Assembly: GCA_009911305.1 (NCBI GenBank)
Contig: QXXC01000011.1
Span: forward strand, 38,758-102,757
DNA: 64,000 nt
DNA from: Clostridiaceae bacterium
Lineage (GTDB): Bacteria; Bacillota; Clostridia; Lachnospirales; Lachnospiraceae
Direction of reading: 5' to 3'
Positions 53,570 through 61,158 of this stretch are shown here, piece by piece (the first letter of the stretch is position 1; every line of letters starts with the position of its first letter). A program made the translations under genes and the position numbers. The notes below the pieces were generated by a model, which was not told the DNA's origin, did no database searches, and saw nothing but the letters and a program-made list of their open reading frames with translations.

Positions 53570-55381
53570 ATGGGGATGGGGAAGGCCAGAGAGAATGAGG
53601 CGCTTTTGGATATCCGGCGCTTAAGCATCGGTCTGCCAAAAGGAAATAAGTCCTTTGCAGCGGTATGCGGTATGCAGTTTCAGATTCAGGAGGGTGAAAT
53701 CCTGGGCGTAGTGGGGGAATCGGGCTCAGGAAAATCCATGATCGCCCTGGCCATCATGGGGCTTTTGCCAAAGGAGGCGCGCATCCTGAACGGAGAGATT
53801 TGCTTTCGCGGCGAGGATCTGCTCGAAATGAAGGCAGAGGCCAGGAGAAAGCTGACGGGCAGCGAGATCGCCATGGTGTTCCAGGAGCCGATGACCTCCT
53901 TAAACCCCGTCATGCGGATCGGAAAGCAGGTGGAGGAGAGCCTGCGCCTGCACACGGATCTCACGGGGCGGGAGCTCCATGAAAAGGTGATCTGGGCCCT
54001 CACAGAGGCAGAGCTCCCGGATCCGGAGGAGCTCTGTAAAAAATATCCGCACGAGCTGTCCGGCGGCATGCGCCAGCGGGTGATGCTGGCCCAGGCGCTG
54101 GTCTGCTCGCCTTCCTTAATCATCGCCGACGAGCCGACCACCGCGCTGGACGTTATTTTACAGGCCCAGATCCTGAAGCTGTTAAAACGGATCCATAAGG
54201 AGCATAACACCTCGATCCTGTTTATTTCCCATGATTTAAATGTGGTCCGGGAGCTGTGCAGCCGCGTGCTGGTGGTCTATGAGGGCCAGCTTGTGGAAGA
54301 GGGGGATGTGCGCCAGGTGCTCTATGAGCCGAGGCATGCATACACACGCCGTCTGGTGGCCTCCATCCCGGAGGCAAAACCCCTTGAGCAGTCCGGGCGC
54401 GAGATCCTGCGCCTGGAAAATCTCGATGTCTTCTACGACATAGACAGCGGCCTGTTCCGGAAAAAGGGGAAAAAGCACGTGATCCATGATGTCAGCCTGA
54501 CAGCCTGCGAGGGAGAAATTCTGGGGATCGTGGGCGAGAGCGGATGCGGAAAGTCAACGCTGTGCAAGACCATACTGGGCCTGCACAGCCAGTACAGCGG
54601 ATCCGTGTGGGTGGAAGAGGGAAGCCGGCCGCAGATGGTCTTTCAGGATCCCTTCAGCTCCTTAAATCCGGCGAGAAGGATCGGCTGGATCCTGGAAGAG
54701 CCGCTCAGGCTTCGCGGAATCCGGGATAAGGAAACGAGAAAAGAGATGGTGGATCAGATGCTCCTTGATATCGGCCTCGATCCGTCCTTTGCCGGGCGGC
54801 GCGTCCGGGAGCTGTCCGGCGGACAGCGCCAGCGGATCAGCATCGGGGCCGCGCTTCTCATGGATTCGCGCCTCCTGATCGCTGACGAACCGGTATCCGC
54901 CCTGGACGTGACGGTCCAGTCGCAGATATTAAATCTGCTGCTGGCGCTGCACGGGAAACGCCGCATGACCATGCTGTTCATTTCCCATGATCTGAATATC
55001 ATCCGTCGGATCTGCCGCAGGGTGGCGGTCATCTATAAGGGAGAGATCGTGGAGGAGGGCCTTTCCGAAGACATATACAACGCGCCTGCGCATCCCTATA
55101 CCAGACTGCTGCTCGACGCGATCGTGGGCAGCGGGCCGGAAAGGGAGAGGAAGGAAGCCAGAGAGAGGAAGGAGAGGGAAGAAGAAAAGGCAGAAGAGGC
55201 GGGTCTGAAAAAGCCTGCCGATGCCGGGGAACGCCTGCCCGACGGTTTTTCAGGCTGCGCCTTTTATCCCCGCTGCCCAAGGCGCAGCGATGCCTGCAAA
55301 GAAGGCCGCGCGCCGCTCTTTGATTTCGGGAACGGGCATGTGGCGAGGTGCGTGGACGCCTGCCGTGCGGCAGGCATGTAA
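53570..55381 (+). CDS. Fused double ATPase of the peptide ABC transporter (DppD-DppF in one chain)
   Basis: 603 residues: two complete ABC ATPase domains in one polypeptide. First domain (about 1-265): Walker A GESGSGKS, signature LSGGMRQR, Walker B LIIADEPT. Second domain (about 280-520): Walker A GESGCGKS, signature LSGGQRQR, Walker B LLIADEPV, each followed by the H-loop SHDLN. A highly charged linker (RERKEARERKEREEE) leads to the oligopeptide-family C-terminal Cys motif CAFYPRCPRRSDACK. Fusion of the two usual subunits resembles GsiA/YejF. GGAGGGAGG site; 13 bp after the permease. Confidence 0.94.
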   Translation: MGMGKARENEALLDIRRLSIGLPKGNKSFAAVCGMQFQIQEGEILGVVGESGSGKSMIALAIMGLLPKEARILNGEICFRGEDLLEMKAEARRKLTGSEIAMVFQEPMTSLNPVMRIGKQVEESLRLHTDLTGRELHEKVIWALTEAELPDPEELCKKYPHELSGGMRQRVMLAQALVCSPSLIIADEPTTALDVILQAQILKLLKRIHKEHNTSILFISHDLNVVRELCSRVLVVYEGQLVEEGDVRQVLYEPRHAYTRRLVASIPEAKPLEQSGREILRLENLDVFYDIDSGLFRKKGKKHVIHDVSLTACEGEILGIVGESGCGKSTLCKTILGLHSQYSGSVWVEEGSRPQMVFQDPFSSLNPARRIGWILEEPLRLRGIRDKETRKEMVDQMLLDIGLDPSFAGRRVRELSGGQRQRISIGAALLMDSRLLIADEPVSALDVTVQSQILNLLLALHGKRRMTMLFISHDLNIIRRICRRVAVIYKGEIVEEGLSEDIYNAPAHPYTRLLLDAIVGSGPERERKEARERKEREEEKAEEAGLKKPADAGERLPDGFSGCAFYPRCPRRSDACKEGRAPLFDFGNGHVARCVDACRAAGM

Positions 55382-55431
55382 GAAGGGAGATATCATTTCC
55401 GGCTTTTCGCAGATATAAACATATCGCTGGT

Positions 55432-55845
55432 TTATCGTCTCCCTGATAGGGGTATTTGCAGATAATCAATCAGGGCGTTTTCCAAAAGCCGGGAATAATT
55501 TACCTTCTGTTCTTCTGCCATTCTTTTCAGCCATGCCGGGAGAGTGATGTTTGTCTTGACGCGCTCATTATCTTTTTTCATGCGGAATAAATCAGGGTGG
55601 ATTGTAACGGGCATCACAACATTTCCCTCGGTATCTTCTTTGGAAAGGTTCACGGATGGAGTGGGAATTTCCTCATGGTCACATTCCATACTGTAAACAT
55701 GGAGGCTTGCGGCTTCTGCTGCCATGCGCGCCGCCTCCTCCAGGTTATTCCCAACACTGATACATCCGGGTAAATCAGGAAAGTAGATGCTATACGAACC
55801 GTCTGCTGATGGTTCAAAAACTGCAAGATAAGTCAAATTTTGCAC
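55432..55845 (-). CDS. hicB: HicB-family antitoxin
   Basis: 137 residues from a GTG start with GGAGCG upstream. The N-terminal HicB fold (YLAVFEPSADGSYSIYFPDLPGCISVGNNLEEAARMAAEA, about 5-45) mimics dsRNA-binding folds and blocks the toxin; the C-terminal part (VKTNITLPAWLKRMAEEQKVNYSRLLENAL-like, about 95-125) reads as a ribbon-helix-helix DNA-binding domain, so it can autorepress the operon. Encoded 39 bp after hicA on the same strand. It converges on the ABC ATPase gene. Confidence 0.92.
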   Translation of the reverse strand: MQNLTYLAVFEPSADGSYSIYFPDLPGCISVGNNLEEAARMAAEAASLHVYSMECDHEEIPTPSVNLSKEDTEGNVVMPVTIHPDLFRMKKDNERVKTNITLPAWLKRMAEEQKVNYSRLLENALIDYLQIPLSGRR

Positions 55846-55884
55846 GAATTACGCTCCTTTCTGTGAGAACCACAGGCAGTAGGA

Positions 55885-56067
55885 CTATTTAAGCCCCGCC
55901 TGCTTGTAAATACTGTTTAGAGTTCCCGGTTTCAAGTCCCCGCTGTGGTTTGGTACTGTGATTTTTCCGGGCTTTACCGGGTGCTTTAGGCTTATATGGG
56001 ATCCTTCCTGATTGACAGTGTACCATCCATCCTTACGAAGCACCTTTCGTATTTCCCGAACGGTCAT
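55885..56067 (-). CDS. hicA: HicA-family toxin (mRNA interferase)
   Basis: 60 residues, full size. dsRBD-like fold that cleaves mRNA when free of HicB. The catalytic histidine is His24 in QEGSHISLKHP; KITVPNHSGDLKPGTLNSIYKQAGL is the conserved second half. GGAGG seven nt before the ATG. Toxin-first order and the adjacent HicB make the assignment firm. Confidence 0.94.
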   Translation of the reverse strand: MTVREIRKVLRKDGWYTVNQEGSHISLKHPVKPGKITVPNHSGDLKPGTLNSIYKQAGLK

Positions 56068-56091
56068 AGTGTGTCCTCCTTCATATTATAT

Positions 56092-56120
56092 ATTATGCGC
56101 CTTTTTTATGCGTATGTCAA
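56092..56120 (-). promoter_or_regulatory. hicAB promoter
   Basis: On the minus strand TTGACA (56120-56115), 17-nt spacer, CATAAT (56097-56092). TGCGTAT occurs at both edges of the -35 region (near 56109 and 56134 on the plus strand) and could be operator half-sites for HicB. Confidence 0.65.
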
Positions 56121-56258
56121 TCTTTGTTGCGTATAAATGGTATGTATTTTGCAATATAACCATAAAATCCCAGAAACACTTGTAACTCTATATTTTTTCT
56201 AGTATAATTATTAATGTAATGTATTGGAACATAAAAAAATGGGAGGGAGCGTGTATGC

Positions 56259-56999
56259 ATGGATAGGGATATCAGCCGTTTAAAAGACATTCTGAACAGG
56301 AGCAATTATACGGTTGCAGTGTGCGGTTCAGGCATGGCGGCAGAGAGTGGTTTTCTGGGGTTTAAGATGGCGGAGCGGGCCTATGAGATAGAGAAGGCCT
56401 ACGGGGCGTCGCCGGAAGAGATTTTCACAGGCGGGTATTACAACACGCGGACAGTGCAGTTTTTTAATTTTTATAAAAAGGAGATGCTTGAAAAGGTTCC
56501 GGAGCCGGGAGCCGGGAGCCATGTGCTGGCTGCGATGGAGAAGGCGGGACGTCTGCAGTGCATCATCACGGCAAATGTCTTTGAGCAGGAGCAGCGGGCG
56601 GGCTGTGAGAATGTGATCAACCTGCACGGCAGCGTTTTTTCCAACCGCTGTCCCCACTGCGGCGAGAATTACGGTATGGAAGAGATACGGGACGGCAAAG
56701 GCGTGCCGCATTGCAGGAAGTGCAACAGCGTGGTACGTCCTCTGGTTTCCTTATACGGGGAGATGATAGACAGCCGCGTGATGACGAGAACGACCGAGGA
56801 GATCGGCAGGGCGGATGTGCTTCTCCTTTTAGGAACCACGATGCAGTCCGAGGTATTTTCAAATTATATCCGCTATTTTAACGGAAAAGATCTGGTGGTT
56901 ATCCACAAGGAGAGCCATTTCTCGGACAAAGGCGCGGATCTGGTGATTCTGGACGAGCCGGGCCGGGTGCTGGCTCAGCTTGGATATACGAACGGATAA
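56259..56999 (+). CDS. Divergent SIR2-family protein
   Basis: 246 residues, the length of a bacterial sirtuin. The Zn ribbon is intact (CPHC at about 129-132 and CRKC) and the Rossmann segments NLHGSVFSNRCPHC, LLLGTTMQSEVF and DLVVIHKES fit NAD-binding sirtuins. However, the catalytic hallmarks are altered: GAGIS...GIPDFR reads GSGMAAESGFLGFKM and TQNID reads TANVF. Only the His of the LHG motif and some Gly/Ser remain. Deacylase activity is therefore doubtful; ADP-ribosylation, NADase or a binding role is possible. A TATAAT box lies at 56213-56218 without a good -35. Confidence 0.82.
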   Translation: MDRDISRLKDILNRSNYTVAVCGSGMAAESGFLGFKMAERAYEIEKAYGASPEEIFTGGYYNTRTVQFFNFYKKEMLEKVPEPGAGSHVLAAMEKAGRLQCIITANVFEQEQRAGCENVINLHGSVFSNRCPHCGENYGMEEIRDGKGVPHCRKCNSVVRPLVSLYGEMIDSRVMTRTTEEIGRADVLLLLGTTMQSEVFSNYIRYFNGKDLVVIHKESHFSDKGADLVILDEPGRVLAQLGYTNG

Positions 57000-57075
57000 T
57001 GGATGACAGGGCGATTCCTGTATTCGCTTCTAAAGCAATTTTCAGATACGCTCTGGTTTTATCCGTCCAGTGACG

Positions 57076-57112
57076 AAAAGGGGCTGAATGGCTGTGATTC
57101 AGTCCCTTTTTC
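57076..57112 (+). terminator. Terminator after the sirtuin gene
   Basis: 14-bp stem with one G-U pair (57076-57089 with 57097-57110), 7-nt loop, T run to 57111. Confidence 0.88.
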
Positions 57113-57251
57113 TGTCGAAGGCTGCGCGGTTTTGGGCGGACAGGCTGTGCATGGACGCAGCAGGCATCGGCGCAGGGAAGGTCATAAGGGAACGATTTGC
57201 GGCATTTCCTGCTGCTTTCAATTTTCAAAAAATAAAGGAGAATGGACGGGA

Positions 57252-57989
57252 ATGAGGAAAAGAAAGAATCAGGCGCTGGCGCTGCTCCTGTCAGGCATTC
57301 TGTGCCTGGGCGGCTGCGCGGCAGCGGGAGGCTCAGAGGCCCCTGGGAAAGCAAAGAGCCTGACACAGGAGAGCGCGGCTGAGGATAACGCAGAAAAGAG
57401 TGCGCAGGAGAGGCCGGGCGAAGCTCCTGAAAGCGTCAGGGATGGGACAGGCGAGCCGGATGCAGGGCAGGAGCCGGATGCGGATCAGGCGGCCGGGCAG
57501 CCGTCAGACGGCCAGGAAGCGCGGGGGCTGTTTGAGGCGTTTGAAGCGGTTGATTTAGAGGGAAACGCAGTCACACAGGACGTGTTTGCAGAGCATGATC
57601 TGACGATGGTGAATATCTGGGCAACCTTTTGCGGGCCGTGTATTACCGAAATGCCGGAACTCGGGACCCTTTCGGAGGAATATAAGGACAGGGGAGTGCA
57701 GATCGTCGGTCTGTGTATAGACGTGACGGGGATTGACGGAGCGGTGAATGAGGCGCAGCTTGAGGAGGCGAAACGGATCGTACAGGAGACAGGGGCCTCT
57801 TACCTTCATATCATTCCAGGCGGAACGCTGGCCACGTCTCTTATGATGCAGGTTCAGGCAGTGCCGACCACGATTTTTGTGGATAAAGACGGTAAGCAGG
57901 TCGGGATGGGCGTGATGGGCGCGCGGGACAAGGAAGGCTGGGCGGAGATGATCGAGGAGCTGCTGGCAGCCGTGCAGACGTCTCAGTGA
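57252..57989 (+). CDS. TlpA/ResA-like thioredoxin-fold lipoprotein
   Basis: 245 residues. Lipoprotein signal ending LCLGGCAAAGG (Cys22), then an acidic low-complexity spacer rich in E, A, G, D and Q (about 25-95) that should hold the domain away from the membrane. The redoxin domain has the active site NIWATFCGPCITEMPEL (CGPC) and the cis-Pro QAVPTTIFVDKDG. Extracytoplasmic thiol-disulfide exchange is expected. ATG 57252 is chosen because it begins the signal peptide. Confidence 0.9.
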   Translation: MRKRKNQALALLLSGILCLGGCAAAGGSEAPGKAKSLTQESAAEDNAEKSAQERPGEAPESVRDGTGEPDAGQEPDADQAAGQPSDGQEARGLFEAFEAVDLEGNAVTQDVFAEHDLTMVNIWATFCGPCITEMPELGTLSEEYKDRGVQIVGLCIDVTGIDGAVNEAQLEEAKRIVQETGASYLHIIPGGTLATSLMMQVQAVPTTIFVDKDGKQVGMGVMGARDKEGWAEMIEELLAAVQTSQ

Positions 57990-58037
57990 ATGAGGCGCTG
58001 GCAGGGATCCTGCGCAATGCACACATGCGTCCTGCAC

Positions 58038-58072
58038 AAAAAGGGGGAGGCGTCGTATCACACGCCTCCCCC
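58038..58072 (-). terminator. Terminator of the crotonase operon (minus strand)
   Basis: Perfect 11-bp GC-rich stem (58062-58072 with 58043-58053), 8-nt loop, followed on the minus strand by five T. Confidence 0.9.
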
Positions 58073-58104
58073 GCAATCGATCCGATCGCGTGTCCGGTTC
58101 CCAA

Positions 58105-58899
58105 TCAGTTCCCTTTGAAATCCGGTTTGCGTTTTTCCATAAATGCGCAGACGCCTTCTTTAAAATCTTCGGAAGAGATGCAGACGCGCTGCGTGGGCAC
58201 TTCGCCCTCGGTCAGATACCGCTCATAGTCGCGGAAATTGGCCTCAAAGAACTGCTGCTTGAGGCTCTTATAGGCAATGAGAGGCCCGGCTGCCAGTTTC
58301 TTTGCCAGCTTCATGGTCTGCTCCTCAAGCTCTTCCTTTGGGCAGAGCTGATAAACGAGACCGAGGTCTTTTGCCTCCTCAGCTCCCATGGGGCGGCCGG
58401 TGGCGCACAGCTCCATCGCGCGGGCAAAGCCGACGGACTTACTTAAGAGGTAGGTTCCGCCTGTGTCGGGCACGAGCCCTAAGTTGATAAATGCCTGGAT
58501 GAATTTAACATTGTCAGCGGCCACCACAAAGTCGCCGGAGAGCGCTAAGTTCGCCCCGGCCCCGGCTGCCGCGCCGTTTACGGAAGTGATGACCATCTTG
58601 CTCATCTTCTTCATCTTCAGGGATACCTTGCCCGCATTTTCAATCAGATCATCCATGTTGATCTCGCCGCCTGCCTGGATATTATTGTAGAAATACCCGA
58701 TATCCCCGCCGGCGGAAAAGGATTTGGCCGCGCTTTTGATGACCACAACCTTCACTTCGGGATCTGATTCACAGGTATCCAGAAGGCTTAAAAGCTCATT
58801 CACCATATCCATATCAATGGCATTTAAGTTCTTCGGCCAGTTCATGGTAATGCAGGCGATGCCGTCATGTACTTCATATATATTTTTACGGTACTCCAT
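58105..58899 (-). CDS. Enoyl-CoA hydratase/isomerase-family (crotonase) protein
   Basis: 264 residues. Crotonase fold binding acyl-CoA: oxyanion-hole segments KSAAKSFSAGGDIGYF and VNGAAAGAGANLALSGDFVVAA, and PDTGGTYLLSKSVGFARAMEL. The Glu pair of true hydratases is only partly evident: position one is Ala in NGAAAGAGAN and the second is in VPDTGGT rather than the E-rich loop, so it may be an isomerase or another crotonase. Second gene of an operon with the CoA-transferase, consistent with short-chain acyl-CoA metabolism. Confidence 0.9.
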   Translation of the reverse strand: MEYRKNIYEVHDGIACITMNWPKNLNAIDMDMVNELLSLLDTCESDPEVKVVVIKSAAKSFSAGGDIGYFYNNIQAGGEINMDDLIENAGKVSLKMKKMSKMVITSVNGAAAGAGANLALSGDFVVAADNVKFIQAFINLGLVPDTGGTYLLSKSVGFARAMELCATGRPMGAEEAKDLGLVYQLCPKEELEEQTMKLAKKLAAGPLIAYKSLKQQFFEANFRDYERYLTEGEVPTQRVCISSEDFKEGVCAFMEKRKPDFKGN

Positions 58900-58943
58900 A
58901 AAAGCTCCTTCCCTGCCGCAGCACTGCGGCTGCGTTTCCTTTT

Positions 58944-58980
58944 GCCCGGCTGCCGTTTAAAACCCCTGCGGCAGCCGGGC
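58944..58980. other. GC-rich hairpin between CoA-transferase and crotonase genes
   Basis: Perfect 12-bp stem, GCCCGGCTGCCG (58944-58955) with its complement (58969-58980). On the minus-strand transcript it has no T tract (the TTTT lies on the plus-strand side), so it looks like a processing or stability element rather than a terminator. Confidence 0.6.
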
Positions 58981-59001
58981 TTTTGCGTTCCTGCGCGTTG
59001 A

Positions 59002-60351
59002 TCAGCGCTTGTTGCTCGCTCTCCAGATATGCATCTTCTCCGCCTCTGCGATCAGCTCGTCGCGGAAATCCGGATGGGCGATGGAGATGATCTTCTCCGC
59101 TCTCTGCCAGGTGCTGGTTCCCTTTAAGTTTACAAGACCATACTCGGTAACGAGATAGTGAATGTTCGCGCGGGTAGCGGTGATGATGCCGCCCGGGGTC
59201 ACGTAGGGGGTCAGGCGGCTCTTCACGCTGCCGTCCTTGCCCTTTACAGTGGAAGAGCAGCAGATAAAGCTCTTTCCGCCTTTGGAGAGGTATGCGCCCA
59301 GCACAAAGTCGAGCTGTCCGCCGGCTCCGCTGATGTGGCGGGTTCCGGAGGATTCGGAGGCAACCTGGCCGAAGAGATCCACCTCTACCGCGTTGTTGAT
59401 GGAGATAAAGTTGTCAAGGCTGGAGATCACGCGTATATCGTTTACATAGTCAACCGGGGCGGCCATAATGGTCGGGTTCGCATTGACAAAATCGTAGAGC
59501 TTCTGGGTGCCTGCGGCAAAGGTAAATACCTGGCGTCCCTTGTCAATGGATTTGTTCCGGCCTGTGATCTTGCCCTTGGCGGCAATGTCAACAAACGCGT
59601 CCACATACATCTCGGTATGTACGCCCAGATCCGTCAGATCGCTCTCTGCGATGAGGGAGCCGACCGCATTCGGCATGCCGCCGATTCCGAGCTGCAGGCA
59701 GGCGCCGTTGGGGATCTCCGGGAGAATCAGACGCGCAACGGCCTGATCCACCTCAGAAGCGGCTCCGGAAGGCATCTGCGCTACCGGCGGGTTGTCGCCC
59801 TCCACGACCATGGTAACATCATCGATATGGATGCTGACCTCATGGCCGCCGAAGCAGACGGGCATGTTCTGATTCACCTCCACGATCACCGTGTCGGAAA
59901 CCTCGCACAGGGCCGCAAGCTGGGAAGCGTTTAAGCCAAAATTGAAATATCCGTGCGAATCCATGGGCGTAACCTGGATCATGGCCACATCCACGTGGCG
60001 GATGCTGTCTCTGTAATAGCGCGGCATCTCGGAGTAGCGGAGCGGGTTGTAGAAGCCGATCCCCTTGTCAACGAGCTTGCGCTCAATTCCGCTGGTGTGC
60101 CAGGAATTCCAGGTGATGCGCTTTTCAACATCCGGGATCTTCGTAACCTCCGGCTGCCAGAGCGCGATGCCGCCCCGGAAATTGATGTCCGTTAAGCCGG
60201 CGTCCGCGCTCATGCGGTCTGCCAGGGCCTTATCCAGGGCTACCGGATGATTGGCGCAAAAGCCATAATCCACCCAGTCGCCGGATTTAACCACCTTGAC
60301 TGCGTCCGCTGCAGCGGTCAGCTTTTTCTGATACTCTGCTCTGTAATCCAT
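59002..60351 (-). CDS. Acetyl-CoA hydrolase/transferase family: butyryl-CoA:acetate-type CoA-transferase
   Basis: 449 residues, the length of But/Cat2-type enzymes. Transfers CoA between short acyl-CoA and acetate, the final butyrate-forming step in many Lachnospiraceae; 4-hydroxybutyrate CoA-transferase is the main alternative. Seen in sequence: [15 protein letters not shown], the CoA-site loop [15 protein letters not shown], the catalytic Glu region [11 protein letters not shown] and [22 protein letters not shown] before the ATG. First gene of the operon with the crotonase, under the promoter at 60460-60488. Confidence 0.92.
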   Translation of the reverse strand: MDYRAEYQKKLTAAADAVKVVKSGDWVDYGFCANHPVALDKALADRMSADAGLTDINFRGGIALWQPEVTKIPDVEKRITWNSWHTSGIERKLVDKGIGFYNPLRYSEMPRYYRDSIRHVDVAMIQVTPMDSHGYFNFGLNASQLAALCEVSDTVIVEVNQNMPVCFGGHEVSIHIDDVTMVVEGDNPPVAQMPSGAASEVDQAVARLILPEIPNGACLQLGIGGMPNAVGSLIAESDLTDLGVHTEMYVDAFVDIAAKGKITGRNKSIDKGRQVFTFAAGTQKLYDFVNANPTIMAAPVDYVNDIRVISSLDNFISINNAVEVDLFGQVASESSGTRHISGAGGQLDFVLGAYLSKGGKSFICCSSTVKGKDGSVKSRLTPYVTPGGIITATRANIHYLVTEYGLVNLKGTSTWQRAEKIISIAHPDFRDELIAEAEKMHIWRASNKR

Positions 60352-60459
60352 ATGTATAGATCCTCCTTATATGTAAATATTTTGTTTGTACGAAATTTTG
60401 CGACGGTTTTCCGCAATGATGTCCAAAATGTTCTTTGGGGAAGATTTTTTCATGCTTTT

Positions 60460-60488
60460 ATTGTACCACATTCTTAATTTGAGGTCAA
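60460..60488 (-). promoter_or_regulatory. Promoter of the CoA-transferase/crotonase operon
   Basis: On the minus strand TTGACC (60488-60483), 17-nt spacer, TACAAT (60465-60460). Leaves an AT-rich leader of about 100 nt with no clear riboswitch. Confidence 0.78.
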
Positions 60489-60534
60489 TTTATTTCATGG
60501 GAGAAAACGCACATGCCGGCCGGCGAAACGTAAC

Positions 60535-60579
60535 GAAAAAAACGCCCGCTCCCCTGCAAACGTTCGGGAAGCGGACGTT
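60535..60579 (-). terminator. Terminator of the spore-coat gene pair (minus strand)
   Basis: 9-bp stem with one G-U pair (60571-60579 with 60541-60549), followed on the minus strand by a T tract. Confidence 0.75.
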
Positions 60580-60595
60580 TTCCATTTATCCGCGC

Positions 60596-60844
60596 TTAAG
60601 CCATTCCGGAATACTGGTTCTTCACCTTCTGAATCTGCATGGAATCTGCCTGCTCCATGTTATACCAGCCCTTGGCGGACATCTTTTTATAGAGCTCGTC
60701 CTGCATTTCAAGGCTGCTGTTCAGGGCCTGGTCAAAGGCGTCCCGCACATTGGAAGTGGAGGACTCAATCGTGCCGTGAAGGTACAGATCACATACACCC
60801 TTTGTGGTCAGGAGCATGTTTTCCATGATACATCTGTCATCCAT
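60596..60844 (-). CDS. CotF-family spore coat protein
   Basis: 82 residues, helical. The coat-F signature is evident: LLTTKGVCDLYLHGTIESST, VRDAFDQALNSSLEMQDELYKKM and KGWY. Such proteins are ferritin-like helical coat components. GGAGG eight nt before the ATG. Preceded on the same strand, 13 bp away, by a 57-codon gene, and followed by a terminator, so a two-gene unit. Confidence 0.9.
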   Translation of the reverse strand: MDDRCIMENMLLTTKGVCDLYLHGTIESSTSNVRDAFDQALNSSLEMQDELYKKMSAKGWYNMEQADSMQIQKVKNQYSGMA

Positions 60845-60857
60845 TGGGTTCGCCTCC

Positions 60858-61031
60858 TTACGTTAAATGATAGAAACTGTCGAAAAGCTGTTTGTGTTTT
60901 TCCTCAATCTGCCGGGAAAAGGCAGAGAGCTCCGGGTCCTGTAAATTGCGGGCCGCCTCCTGGCACTGGGTCTTCAGAAAGGACTCGTGCCCCAGGGCGT
61001 CGTCAATATAGCTCAGTTCCTTTGGACTCAT
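60858..61031 (-). CDS. Small protein (57 residues) encoded with the CotF-like gene
   Basis: An ORF of 57 codons beginning MSPKELSYIDDALGHESFL and ending FDSFYHLT, with GGAGGTG at ideal distance. Helical, with acidic and basic residues in alternating blocks (QCQEAARNLQDPELSAFSRQ, IEEKHKQLFDSF). Coat-F gene pairs often include a shorter helical partner; by operon position and codon use this is one, perhaps forming a four-helix assembly with its neighbour. Below the length many gene finders report. Confidence 0.82.
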   Translation of the reverse strand: MSPKELSYIDDALGHESFLKTQCQEAARNLQDPELSAFSRQIEEKHKQLFDSFYHLT

Positions 61032-61064
61032 ACCATCACCTCCTATAAATGGTTCTCTATTAAG

Positions 61065-61107
61065 GCTTCCTGAAAAACGCAGGAGACGCGGTTTCAGGAA
61101 GCTTTTT
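61065..61107 (+). terminator. Terminator-like hairpin oriented to the plus strand
   Basis: Perfect 11-bp stem (GCTTCCTGAAA at 61065-61075, complement at 61092-61102) followed by five T on the plus strand. Both neighbouring genes are on the minus strand, where the hairpin has no T tract. Confidence 0.6.
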
Positions 61108-61158
61108 CGGTTCGGTTATAGTATGAGGAGTCTGAAACGAAATATGAGAGGGGATTTT

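Noticed and set aside
55385..55444. Bidirectional terminator between the ABC ATPase and hicB
   Set aside because: AGGGAGA/TCTCCCT pairing is only 7 bp with a long loop and no T tract.
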